Assembly: GCF_003172895.1 (NCBI RefSeq)
Contig: NZ_QGKL01000042.1
Location: 1 to 64,000, forward strand
Source: Leucothrix arctica
GTDB taxonomy: Bacteria; Pseudomonadota; Gammaproteobacteria; Thiotrichales; Thiotrichaceae
Direction: 5' to 3'
DNA: 64,000 bases
Both the position numbers and the translations under genes were made by a program. Below the pieces are notes generated by a model that was given only the letters and a program-made list of their open reading frames with translations, had not been told where the DNA came from and did not search any database. Of the stretch, positions 28,359 to 37,600 are shown one piece after another. Each line of letters starts with the position of its first letter. The first letter of the stretch is position 1.

Positions 28359-29417
28359 GTGAAAAAAACGATTGTATCTTTTCTTGCGGTATTAGCCGTA
28401 AGTTCTTTCTCTACAGCTATTATGGCTGCTGATAAACCCATTAAATGGCGTCTAGCAGAAACTTGGCCAGCAGGCTTACCTATTTACAGTGAAGGTAGCC
28501 ATGAGTTTGCAGAAGAAGTCAAAAAAATGTCCAATGGACGTTTAATTATTTCGATTGATTCTGCTAACAAACATAAAGCGCCATTTGGTGTTTTTGATTT
28601 TGTAAAAACTGGTCAATATGAAATGGGACACTCGGCGTCCTACTATTGGAAGGGTAAAGATATAAATACCTTGTTTTTCACGACCATGCCTTTTGGCATG
28701 ATCACCTCTGAACGCTTTGCTTGGTATTACTATGGCGGTGGTGCTGAATTGGCTAAAAAAGTATATGGCGAATATGGTATTACGCAATATCCAGGTGGTA
28801 ATGGTGGTAACCAAATGGGTGGTTGGTTTAAAAAAGAAATTAACAGTCTAGATGATATTAAAAGCTTAAAAATGCGCATTCCTGGTTTTGCCGGTGAAGT
28901 GATGTCTAAAGTGGGTGGAACTGTTGTAAACATCCCGCCAGGTGAGCTATATACCGCATTAGAGCGTAACACTATTGATGCCTTAGAGTGGGTGGGTCCT
29001 GCAATGGATTTACGCATGGGCTTCCACAAAATAGCGCCATTCTACTATACGGGTTGGCATGAGCCTGGTTCTGGTCTTCAGTACATGGTCAATGATAAGG
29101 CTTTCGATAAACTACCGGCTGATTTACAAGAAATCGTTAAGTCAGCAATGAAAAATTCAGCATTTAATATTTCCAATAAAATGACGAATGCTCATGCTGA
29201 AAATTGGGATTTGATCAAAAAAGAATACCCAGGTATAAAAATCAAAACCTTCCCACCGGAAGTAATGAGTGCACTAAAAGAGGCGAACAAAGAGCTTATC
29301 AGTGACTTAGAAGAAAAAGGTGGCTTAACGGCTGAAATTGTTGAGTCTCAAAGAGAATATATGCGTAAAGCACGTGCATGGACGAATATTTCAGATAAAG
29401 CTTATTTAGATAACTAG
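28359..29417 (+). CDS. TRAP solute-binding protein, 2-oxo acid (TakP/DctP5-like) branch, system 3
   Basis: A 352-residue binding protein with signal peptide ending IMAA. It has the features of the larger TakP-like branch: KWRLAETWPAG at the mature start, MRIPGFAGEVM with the ligand Arg, TIDALEWVGPAMDLRMGF and YYTGWHEPGSG. TakP relatives bind 2-oxo acids or lactate, often with a metal ion and as dimers. The start is GTG 28359 with AGGAG upstream. The operon is visibly more AT-rich than systems 1 and 2. Confidence 0.9.
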   Translation: MKKTIVSFLAVLAVSSFSTAIMAADKPIKWRLAETWPAGLPIYSEGSHEFAEEVKKMSNGRLIISIDSANKHKAPFGVFDFVKTGQYEMGHSASYYWKGKDINTLFFTTMPFGMITSERFAWYYYGGGAELAKKVYGEYGITQYPGGNGGNQMGGWFKKEINSLDDIKSLKMRIPGFAGEVMSKVGGTVVNIPPGELYTALERNTIDALEWVGPAMDLRMGFHKIAPFYYTGWHEPGSGLQYMVNDKAFDKLPADLQEIVKSAMKNSAFNISNKMTNAHAENWDLIKKEYPGIKIKTFPPEVMSALKEANKELISDLEEKGGLTAEIVESQREYMRKARAWTNISDKAYLDN

Positions 29418-29429
29418 TATGTGAAGTAC

Positions 29430-29460
29430 AAGGGCGCTAAGAAAATTTAGCGCCTTTTTT
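29430..29460 (+). terminator. Intra-operon intrinsic terminator between dctP and dctQ (system 3)
   Basis: ggcgctaa (29433-29440) pairs with ttagcgcc (29447-29454), extended by A-T pairs on both sides, and is followed by six T residues. It lies 13 bp after the dctP stop and 45 bp before the dctQ start. Confidence 0.8.
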
Positions 29461-29504
29461 GTGTTGTCATTTCAACTTTAAATGCTTTTTTAGGAATAAT
29501 TTTC

Positions 29505-30080
29505 ATGTTCTTTGGGATAGAGAAAAAAATTAATAAATTAATGGATATGTTAGGTGCGTTATCCAGTTTTTTATTAATTATATTAGTCATAGTCATTTCA
29601 TATAACGTCATAGGTCGTTATGCATTTGGCAAATCATCTGTCGGTTTAGAAGAGTTTTCTTGGCATTTATATTCAACAGTATTTTTATTAAGCATCTCCT
29701 ATGCGCTAAAGACTGAGTCACACGTCAGGGTCGATATAATATTTGAACGTCTATCTGCTCGCACTCAAGCCATCATAAACAGCATTGGTGGATTGTTTGT
29801 ACTGCTTCCAATTTGCGCAATCGTAGTTTATTACGGCTTCATTTTCATGAGAGAGTCCTACCAATGGGGACCTCACGCTGATTCAATTTCAGGTTTAATA
29901 CAGCAATTTATGACAACAGGAATAGGAGAGAAAAGTTCTGATCCTGGTGGTTTGTTAAATCGCTTTGTAATCAAAGGAATGGTGCCTTTATCCTTTTTAT
30001 TTTTAGGATTAAGTACGGTTTCTTTTATCATCAAAAACATTCGATTATTGATTGAAACACGCAGTGAACAAGTTAAATAG
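29505..30080 (+). CDS. TRAP transporter small permease (DctQ), system 3
   Basis: A 191-residue DctQ protein with GRYAFGKSSVGLEEFSWHL and SYALKTESHVRVDIIFERL. An inserted loop of about 30 residues (SISGLIQQFMTTGIGEKSSDPGG, split here as a description of its Gly/Ser-rich part) before the last helix is typical of the branch that pairs with TakP-like binding proteins. ATG 29505 follows AGGAATAA. A 94-bp AT-rich gap separates it from dctM. Confidence 0.82.
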   Translation: MFFGIEKKINKLMDMLGALSSFLLIILVIVISYNVIGRYAFGKSSVGLEEFSWHLYSTVFLLSISYALKTESHVRVDIIFERLSARTQAIINSIGGLFVLLPICAIVVYYGFIFMRESYQWGPHADSISGLIQQFMTTGIGEKSSDPGGLLNRFVIKGMVPLSFLFLGLSTVSFIIKNIRLLIETRSEQVK

Positions 30081-30174
30081 CTCACTGTAAAACCAACTGA
30101 AACACTTAACGTTATATTTTATAACAATATGTTAGGTGATATTTTTAATATTAAAAGAGTTATAAGGTACAAAA

Positions 30175-31497
30175 ATGATTGGTGCTTCAATTTTTATGTT
30201 GGCGTTAGTGCTATTGTTAATTGGTTTTCCTGTTGCTTTCACTTTTGCTGGTATTGGCATTTTATTCGTTGTTTTATTTGCAGATCCTAGTCAACTCGCT
30301 CAAATTCCTTATCGTATTTATGCAAATATGGGTGAAAATGGTGGCGGAACCGTGCTCATGGCGATTCCTTTATTTGTTTTTATGGGACTGATTTTACAAC
30401 GAACCAAATTAGCTGAACAATTACTCGTCTCTATGGGCCGTCTATTTGGTTCGCTGCGTGGTGGCTTGGCAATATCAACTATATTGGTAGGTGCATTGCT
30501 TGCGGCCTCAACAGGTGTGGTCGGGGCAAGTGTGGTGGCGATGGGACTTATCTCCATGCCGATTATGATGCGATATGGTTATAACAAGTCATTATCAGCA
30601 GGAACAATTTGTGCCGCCGGAACGCTTGGGCAATTAATACCACCATCCATTGTTTTGATTGTGTTGGGAGACGTATTAAGCATACCTGTTGGTGACCTCT
30701 TCAGAGCCGCCATCAAGCCAGGTTTGGTGTTAATTGGATGTTATATTGCTTACATAGTGATTTATTGCTGGATTAAACCAGAAGCTGCACCTGTGATCCC
30801 AATGGAAGATAGTAATATTTCTCGCTCTAAAGCTATTTTGGATGCGTTGTCTGCTGTTATTCCGCCACTGCTATTAATTTTAGTGGTTCTAGGATCTATC
30901 TTTTTTGGTGTGGCTACCGCCACTGAGTCTTCTGCATTAGGCTGTATTGGTGCTGTTTTATTGGCGATCATTTACAGGAAGTTTTCGCTTAGAATGCTTT
31001 GGGAGAGTGCTGAAGAAACGATTAAAATTACAGCGATGGTATTTGCTGTCATCATCGGCGCTTCGATCTTTGCAATGGGTTTTTCTTACACAGGAGGCGA
31101 AGAAGAAATAGCTGAATTGCTGCTAAACATTCCGGGTGATAAATGGGGGTTCCTCATATTTACCATGCTGTTAGTGATGCTGCTTGGCTTCTTCTTAGAC
31201 TATATAGAAATTTCTTATATTGTCTTACCGCTGGTTTATGTTGTTGTCGAAACGTTACAAATTAATCCGATTTGGTTTGCGATATTGATGGCGATGAATT
31301 TACAAACATCATTTTTAACGCCTCCATTTGGTTTTGCGCTCTTTTATTTTAAAGGTGTTGCCCCCGAAGGCGTCAGTACCTTTGATATCTATAAAGGCGT
31401 GATACCCTTCATTTTGATTCAAGTTGCAGTGGTATTATCGATGTTATTTTTCCCTGAAATGTATGGATTGAGCCCAGAGGCAAAGCCTTTGTGGTAA
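30175..31497 (+). CDS. TRAP transporter large permease (DctM), system 3
   Basis: A 440-residue DctM permease: ALLAASTGVVGASVVAMGLI, CAAGTLGQLIPPSIVLIVLGD and the terminal LQTSFLTPPFGFALFYFKGV are the family hallmarks. It completes a TakP-like TRAP system that probably imports a 2-oxo acid or hydroxy acid. AAGGTAC precedes the ATG. A perfect hairpin follows at 31558-31587, before the convergent prfH gene. Confidence 0.92.
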   Translation: MIGASIFMLALVLLLIGFPVAFTFAGIGILFVVLFADPSQLAQIPYRIYANMGENGGGTVLMAIPLFVFMGLILQRTKLAEQLLVSMGRLFGSLRGGLAISTILVGALLAASTGVVGASVVAMGLISMPIMMRYGYNKSLSAGTICAAGTLGQLIPPSIVLIVLGDVLSIPVGDLFRAAIKPGLVLIGCYIAYIVIYCWIKPEAAPVIPMEDSNISRSKAILDALSAVIPPLLLILVVLGSIFFGVATATESSALGCIGAVLLAIIYRKFSLRMLWESAEETIKITAMVFAVIIGASIFAMGFSYTGGEEEIAELLLNIPGDKWGFLIFTMLLVMLLGFFLDYIEISYIVLPLVYVVVETLQINPIWFAILMAMNLQTSFLTPPFGFALFYFKGVAPEGVSTFDIYKGVIPFILIQVAVVLSMLFFPEMYGLSPEAKPLW

Positions 31498-31557
31498 CAC
31501 AAGTTGACTCTTTTTAATGAGATATGTGTTGCACTTATTCTATTGCTCCAGCCCTTA

Positions 31558-31587
31558 AAGCTTGCGGTTATGATCAACCGCAAGCTT
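31558..31587. terminator. Perfect 12-bp hairpin between TRAP operon 3 and prfH
   Basis: aagcttgcggtt (31558-31569) pairs perfectly with aaccgcaagctt (31576-31587) around a 6-base loop. It sits between two convergent operons. There is no T-run, but the position fits a shared terminator. Confidence 0.6.
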
Positions 31588-31614
31588 AGCTAGAGAACTT
31601 TTACGATTGAGACT

Positions 31615-32244
31615 TCACTGTAACTCTCTCAACGTAAATTTATCACCTGTAAATGTCTTAACAGGATTACCTCGCTCAACTTCCCAATGCTGTTGCCAGC
31701 GCACTTTCTCTTGCTGCGTCATTGTCTCTAACTTCGTAGTTTCCAGTTTTTGAAACAATAACGCTCTCGCCAACCGCTTATTAGCATGTTGGCTTCGTTC
31801 ACTTTCTACACGCACAGAAGTTCCCGTTGCAGTATGTGTCGCTCGAACCGCAGAGTCTGTTTTATTGACGTGTTGGCCACCGGCACCAGACGCTCTGCAT
31901 GTTTGAAACGTCACGCTTTTATCAAGCTGAGCCTCATTGATCTCATACATTTGACCGCTGAAAAACCAGTTTTTACGTTTATGCTTTGGTCGGTGCTGAC
32001 TTTGACAAACCCATAACATAGCGCCATGCCATGACTCAGCTAGTTGCTTAGCCGAGTCATCAGTCGTATCTAGCTGTATCAATAACGACTTAAAACAAGC
32101 TCGCTCTTTCGTCTTAACTGCCTCCACAATATCGAGTGTGATTGCTAACTCTTGGCATTGTTTTTCAATCGTCTTCAACGCCAAACCAACTGCTTGGCAG
32201 CATTCAACAGGCCCTTGTCCTGCGGATAATTGGAGTAAAATCAT
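31615..32244 (-). CDS. prfH: Peptide chain release factor H (PrfH), ribosome-rescue factor
   Basis: A 209-residue class I release-factor paralogue with only the catalytic domain. The GGQ motif is at about residues 122-124 ([20 protein letters not shown]), followed by the basic [12 protein letters not shown] helix. The codon-recognition domains of RF1/RF2 are absent. The family is known to release peptides from ribosomes damaged in the decoding centre. ATG 32244 overlaps the rtcB stop by four bases (ATGA), so the pair is translationally coupled; the TTG at 32253 is less likely. Confidence 0.92.
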   Translation of the reverse strand: MILLQLSAGQGPVECCQAVGLALKTIEKQCQELAITLDIVEAVKTKERACFKSLLIQLDTTDDSAKQLAESWHGAMLWVCQSQHRPKHKRKNWFFSGQMYEINEAQLDKSVTFQTCRASGAGGQHVNKTDSAVRATHTATGTSVRVESERSQHANKRLARALLFQKLETTKLETMTQQEKVRWQQHWEVERGNPVKTFTGDKFTLRELQ

Positions 32245-33416
32245 GATGAGCAATCTCCATTGGTTTTAAAGGTTAAAACAGGGCGTAATTTTGCTACGAC
32301 CTCAATTAAACCCGCATCAAACATATCGCTGATTACCGTTTCGCACTTTTTATAGGCTTCGGGCGCTTCATCATAAAGTAACTCTTTATTGCCACAGATC
32401 ACGCGACTACCTAAAGCCGTTCGGTATAAGTCTTCACGCTTATACTTGTGGCCTAAGCGACCATGACACTCACCGCGTTTCCACTTTCTACCTGCGCCAT
32501 GTGCAAGTGAATAAAGACTAGTCGACATGTTTGCTACCGACGAGTCGTCACCTGTTAGTGGCTTCACAAGGTAACTGTAATCGCCGCGTGAACCGGGAAT
32601 AACCACGTAACCTGCGTCACTAGGTGTTGCGCCTTTGCGGTGCAACCAACCCTCGGTGTCATCAATCGTTTTGGGTGAAACCAAGTTGTGATTAATGTCT
32701 AAGGTGCAGTTTCCATTAGCGCGAATCGTGTCGAGAAAACGTCTCGCAATTAGCTCTCTGTTTAACTCAGCCCAACGTACAGCTTCGTCATGCTTTTGCA
32801 GGTAATCTTGAAAGTCTTCATTATCAAGCTGCAAGCCATCGTGATTGTGCTTTGTAATATGCTCAACCAAAATGGACTGACCCAAGCCTCTAGAGCCTGA
32901 GTGAACCAGCAGTTGTAGGTGCTTTTTATTCAGCCCTAACTCATCGAGCGCAGTTTGGTCATAGACTTCATCAATCGCCTGAAATTCTGCAAAGTGATTA
33001 CCGCCGCCAATAGTGCCCAATGCACGATCGTATCGGTCGGTTGTAATGTCTTTTTCAAGTTTTTGACTTTCAATAATTGAAGACCAGCTGTCATCAAGCG
33101 GCTGTTCAACGTTTACAAACCTCTTAACCCATTTATCGAGATTGACCTTCGACACTTTTGCTGAGGTTTGCCACAACGACATACCGCAGCCAATATCATT
33201 TCCTACCAGTGCAGGGTAGATCTTGTTTGTTGTAAAAAATGCTGCACCAATCGGATAACCGCGACCGGGGTGCAAGTCAGGCATTCCCGCAACGCGGTGC
33301 ATACCTGTTAATTGTGCTGTTTTGACCAGTTGATCGATCGCTAACCCTTCAATCCAAGTGTTTTTGGACGCAATGAGGCTAACGTTTTCTTTAATTTTTT
33401 GGACGGATGTGCCCAT
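32241..33416 (-). CDS. rtcB: RtcB RNA ligase, PrfH-associated (RtcB2-type)
   Basis: A 391-residue RtcB ligase, which joins 2',3'-cyclic phosphate or 3'-phosphate ends to 5'-OH ends using GTP and Mn2+. Visible active-site parts are GNDIGCGM (Asp/Cys metal ligands), [19 protein letters not shown] and AHGAGRKW, whose His is guanylylated in the family. Coupled to prfH, it matches the operon reported to re-seal 16S rRNA cut in the decoding centre. ATG 33416 is used. The archease and RtcA genes found with other rtcB loci are absent here. Confidence 0.93.
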   Translation of the reverse strand: MGTSVQKIKENVSLIASKNTWIEGLAIDQLVKTAQLTGMHRVAGMPDLHPGRGYPIGAAFFTTNKIYPALVGNDIGCGMSLWQTSAKVSKVNLDKWVKRFVNVEQPLDDSWSSIIESQKLEKDITTDRYDRALGTIGGGNHFAEFQAIDEVYDQTALDELGLNKKHLQLLVHSGSRGLGQSILVEHITKHNHDGLQLDNEDFQDYLQKHDEAVRWAELNRELIARRFLDTIRANGNCTLDINHNLVSPKTIDDTEGWLHRKGATPSDAGYVVIPGSRGDYSYLVKPLTGDDSSVANMSTSLYSLAHGAGRKWKRGECHGRLGHKYKREDLYRTALGSRVICGNKELLYDEAPEAYKKCETVISDMFDAGLIEVVAKLRPVLTFKTNGDCSS

Positions 33417-33573
33417 AGTACCAATACCTTTTCTATATTTAGAAAATAAGGAATTTAAAACGCGATGCGTATTGGCAGGGACTACTAGCGCATTGAAACA
33501 GGCTCAAACAGAATATGTTTAAGTAACTTAAAGCTGTCTTGGTTTAACGAGATTAAACTAAGTGACGCGTTTC

Positions 33574-33615
33574 TTAGCGGGTAACACCTGCGAAGGATGT
33601 TTGAGTATTTATCAT
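33574..33615 (-). CDS. Possible 13-residue leader peptide upstream of rtcB-prfH
   Basis: A short frame, MINTQTSFAGVTR, is preceded by the strong AAGGAG sequence 8 bases before its ATG, better than most ribosome binding sites in the window. It lies 157 bp upstream of rtcB on the same strand. Translation of such a leader could report ribosome state to the operon. The peptide itself is unrecognised, and the case rests only on the binding site and position. Confidence 0.4.
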   Translation of the reverse strand: MINTQTSFAGVTR

Positions 33616-33734
33616 TGTATTTTCTCCTTAGCAGTAAGTTAGTTGAAGTGCCAAAACGAGGTGTTTGGCGAATTTTTGTGGATGGTAGCGTAATTAGTTA
33701 ACAGAATGCAACCGTTAATAAAGTTAGTTGGAAT

Positions 33735-33878
33735 TTAAAGGTATAAAGGTAACTGCTTCTTAGGAACCACTTTTCTGACTGATAAATGCGTATGAATATC
33801 TTTGACACTGGTTATTTTATGCAGCTTTCTGGTAAATGCTTCATAGCCTGCCAAACCAAGGCTAACAACCCCAATTCG
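33735..33878 (-). pseudogene. Lrp/AsnC-family regulator, C-terminal relic
   Basis: About 45 open codons on the minus strand contain GYEAFTRKLHKITSVKDIHT and VRKVVPKKQLPLYL. This matches the C-terminal effector (RAM) domain of Lrp/AsnC regulators, which end in the pattern YE.F...L..GV..i.T...v..v...LPL. An in-frame TAA lies directly upstream, and no helix-turn-helix is present. It is a leftover of a once complete regulator gene. Confidence 0.7.
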
Positions 33879-34027
33879 TTAATTTACTGACCAAATGACT
33901 GGCATCTACGAAGGTAAATACTTCACGAAATAAATAAAGCTTTGCTAACTGAACGGTTAATACCCATTAATATTATACGGGGGCTATATCAGTCTGAATT
34001 CTATATGAATCCATTTCTAGAAAGCAC

Positions 34028-34354
34028 TTAAGTGCCACGACCAAAGCGATTAAGGAGTAAGGCTTCTAAATCTCGTCTGGAATCCAGTACTGCTACAATA
34101 TACACAGTCTTGTCAATCTGGCGATAGATAATACGCCACGGCGATTCAATCAGCTCTCGATAGTGTGAAATACCAGTGTCTAACAATTCTGGAATTAACC
34201 TACCTCTCAGTGTTAAATCGGCTAGCTTCGCTGCTCTATTTTCGATACGACCTAGCACATCAAGTGCAGTATTGATATTATCCTGAGCAATGTATTCGAT
34301 AATTTCTTCAATGTCATATCGGGCGGTTGACGTCCATTCTACCGGTTGACTCAT
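34028..34354 (-). CDS. ParE/RelE-family toxin
   Basis: A 108-residue toxin of the ParE/RelE fold: EWTSTARYDIEEIIEYIAQ as the N-terminal helices and the C-terminal YRELIESPWRIIYRQIDKTV strands with VAVLDSRRDLEALLLNR. ParE-type members inhibit gyrase while RelE-type cleave mRNA; the long basic end leans towards ParE. Its ATG overlaps the antitoxin stop by four bases. The pair sits directly downstream of the TIR-CHAT gene on the same strand. Confidence 0.88.
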   Translation of the reverse strand: MSQPVEWTSTARYDIEEIIEYIAQDNINTALDVLGRIENRAAKLADLTLRGRLIPELLDTGISHYRELIESPWRIIYRQIDKTVYIVAVLDSRRDLEALLLNRFGRGT

Positions 34355-34629
34355 TCCTGTTTGGCTCTTGCTTTGAGTGACTCACGTAGCTCACTGAATA
34401 CTGTTTCTTGGGGTTGAGTTCTGTTATTTTGGATATCTGACTCACCTTGAATCAGCAGCTTGAGCATTAGAAAAGCCTGCTTTTGTCGCTGATAAGTCGC
34501 GTAGTCTTGAACGACAGCGCTGGCTGAGCCGTTTTGCGTCAGGACGAGATTTGCGCCTGAACGGGTGTCTTCAAGTAGCCTGCTGGCAGAGGCTTTGAAC
34601 TCGGTGAGGCTAATAATTTGTTCGCTCAT
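34351..34629 (-). CDS. Phd/YefM-family antitoxin
   Basis: A 92-residue antitoxin with the Phd/YefM N-terminal DNA-binding fold (ISLTEFKASASRLLEDTRSG, LVLTQNGSASAVVQDYATYQ) and a charged, probably unstructured C-terminal tail that neutralises the toxin. It precedes and overlaps the toxin gene. Autorepression from the 42-bp gap upstream is expected for the family. The gap (34630-34671) is short, so read-through from the TIR-CHAT gene is also possible. Confidence 0.9.
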   Translation of the reverse strand: MSEQIISLTEFKASASRLLEDTRSGANLVLTQNGSASAVVQDYATYQRQKQAFLMLKLLIQGESDIQNNRTQPQETVFSELRESLKARAKQE

Positions 34630-34671
34630 AAGTCTTAATTCGGTTCTAATTAGATTTTTTAGTATACCGTA

Positions 34672-37600
34672 TTAGCCAAGAAATTCCAGTAGCAATATTA
34701 GTTCGACCTCCAGAATATAATTGAACCTCTCATCTTTTACTAAGGCCAAGTTTCGATTTCCTACAACTATCGCTTGCAGCTTTTGTAGAAAATTTTTGTG
34801 TTCATCCCATGAGTCATCGATTAGTGTATCTTCAATCAATTGTTGAGCATCGGTTATGTTTCCATTGAGTATCAACCGGCCTATCTCCAAAACCAAGCAT
34901 CCCGCAACTGAATTATTTTCACCTCCATCTCGTCGATAGGCCAAATAGGCATCCGTTGCTTCTTTACGGGCTAGTAAGGCAGCCTCAGTTTTTCCACATG
35001 TTTGCTCTAGATCATACAAAGCAGACCATGTATTCCATATCTGAGCATCGTGCACATACGGTTTTTTACATTCAATCGCACGTACCAGATCGGTTCTGGC
35101 TTCATCGTATCGTTCGAGTTTGATCAGGGAATTAGCGATGCTATTACGAATTCCTCCCTCATACCAAACATCGGCAATTTCTTTGTAGATATCGGCTGCT
35201 TTCCAGCCGATATCTACTGATTCCTTCAAGCTATTTCTAAGTTTATAAAGCTTACATAGTCTATGCAGGGTTTTTGCTTCACCATTTTTATTTGGATTTT
35301 TATTATTGATTGACAGTGACTTTCTATAGGCTTGTTCTGCTGCATCAAGATTACCAATCTCACTATGCACTGACCCTATTTGATGCCATATTGGTGCAGC
35401 CAGCTGATGTTCACCTAAATCATTAACTAAGTTCCAGCAGAGGTCATACACTTCAAGCGCTTCATTTAGCTTTTTCATGTCTAATAATGCAGACCCGCGT
35501 TGAAAATTAGCAATCAAATTACCCCCAAAATTCCCTGCTTCTTTGCATAAGAAAGCACTTTTCTTATATGCCAGCTCTGCATCCTGAAGACTGTTACCGT
35601 CTCTCAAGCAGTCCCCAAGGTCAGTATAAAACAAGGCGGTTAATTCCTTTGCTTTTGCTTTTTCAGCATAGTCAATAGCCTTTTCAATATTCGCCTCCCC
35701 CTCCTTGAGTTTTGACAAGTGTCGGAGGCTCCTTCCGAGTAGCGCATGAGCTATAGAAAAATCTTTATCAGTAGCCTCAAAATCACTGCTTTCAATTTTA
35801 TTGAGTAAAGCTTTTGATTCGATAAGTGAAAGATCCAAAGCCCCTTGCCGCTGAAGTCGTTCTATTTTTACTTGGTCTGCAAAAAACCTTTCACGACTAT
35901 AAGAAACTGATCCATCATTTAAGGTGTTAACGAGTTTTTGCCATTCTTTAACTTTACCCAAAGCCTCCTGATAATTAAGGCTCATCAATAGCTGTTCAAA
36001 GCGAAATAATTTGTCAATAAACAGATCTTCATCGCATGTGCCTGATATGAAATCATTAGCGAGCTCGTCAAACATTGAAAGTATGTTTAGTAAATCCAAG
36101 TGGATCAATTTATACGAAAGATTGGTATCTTTTGAAAAATTTTCATAAATGAAATCAAATAATTTTTCTGTTACGGCCAGACATTTCCTTTTGAATCCAT
36201 AACGCTGCTCTTTGTCGATAGAAGTATCTAAATAAAAGGAAAAACTTGGGTCAAACTTGTAGTAGTCAGTACCTGCGGAAGAAGCCAGTCCAACCTCAAC
36301 CAGCTTACTTAAAATTGAAATTGTTTCATTTCTATCCAGCTCTAACACAACACCAATTGCCCAAATTACACCACCTCCTTTAAAGGTTGATAATCCGTAA
36401 ATCTGTTTACGTATCTTTGGTGACAGTCGGCGCAATGACAATTCTACACTAGCGAACAAAGAGTTCTCTCTTTGTTCAGGATAACGTCGTTCCAAATCCT
36501 GCATAATCTCGCGAACATTTTCAGTGGTCGCGGTTACTCCACGTTGCGCCAGCTCGCGCGCCAGTAAAACCAAAGCCCGCGCATGACAACCAACAGACTG
36601 CACCAGGTCATTCACTTCCTGAGGCGTATTGCCAGCATCATCATGACGTAAACTCAGCCCTTCGTTATTCATTACCTTCATAACCAATGACTTTGCGTCG
36701 TTCAAGCCCAACTCACCCAATTTGATTTCACGAGCTTTGTGGTGAAATGGTTCAGGCAGGGCTTCACGGGTAGTAAATAATAACTTAGCCTCTGGCAGCC
36801 TCGCCAACATATCCAGTACAGCTTGCTTATTCGTTGTATCCGCCAACAATGATTCCATATTGTCGATGACAATCAAGGTGCGCTCGTTTTCCAATGTACG
36901 TTGAATTGCTTGCAAGGCTTGGTCGACGTTACCACCATATTCCGCCGCTAGGTTGTAATTTGCATTCACAAGCTGCTGAAGCAATATCTCCACAACGGCG
37001 CTGTCATGGGTGTACTCCTTAACACTAACGAAAGCACAACGATTAAAACGGCGACTCTTAACTAACCAGCGCGTTAGCTCCACAGCCACGGTAGTTTTAC
37101 CCGCGCCACCTTGACCGCGAATCACCACATAAGACTGATGTGTTAGCAAGCGCTCGGCTTTGAGCAAATCACGGCTACGCCCTATGAAAGAATGTTCAGG
37201 AGGTTCTGGTAACCTACCTAAGCGAGTTTGTCGTTGCTGCTTTTGCATTTTCTGTGCAGCTTCAGATGGAATCCAAGCAAACAGCTGTAGGTCATGCTGC
37301 TCCTGATACAGAATTGGTACAAACCAATCTTGTAGATGAAAATCACCAGCGCCTTGAATCGGCAGGCGGTAGGTATTGCGCATTAATTCCTTTTGTCCTG
37401 CCAACATTGCTGCACCAACACGCTGACCCTTGGCCAATGCTTGGTAAAATTTAGTTACAAAGCGTTTGGCCGTTTCCACTAAGACGCTATGTGACATAGC
37501 GACTACCGAAGTAATACCTTCTTCTAGGAGACTTGCTGCTACTGAAGCATTAGGGTTTTCCTCTGACTGTGCTGTTTGGCAGGCTTCCAGAAACACTAGT

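Larger units (their letters stand above)
33417..34027. other. 611-bp region upstream of rtcB: leader ORF and Lrp relic
   Basis: This gap between rtcB and a toxin gene holds a possible 13-codon leader ORF and an Lrp/AsnC C-terminal relic (both listed separately). The 157 bp between the leader ORF stop and the rtcB start contain no recognised gene and could form the operon's 5' leader. A GCACTTAAGTGC palindrome (34024-34035) overlaps the toxin stop. Confidence 0.5.

Noticed and set aside
33630-33670. Sigma-54 promoter upstream of rtcB on the minus strand
   Set aside because: A TGGCAC is present, but the required GC element at the -12 position is missing at the right spacing.
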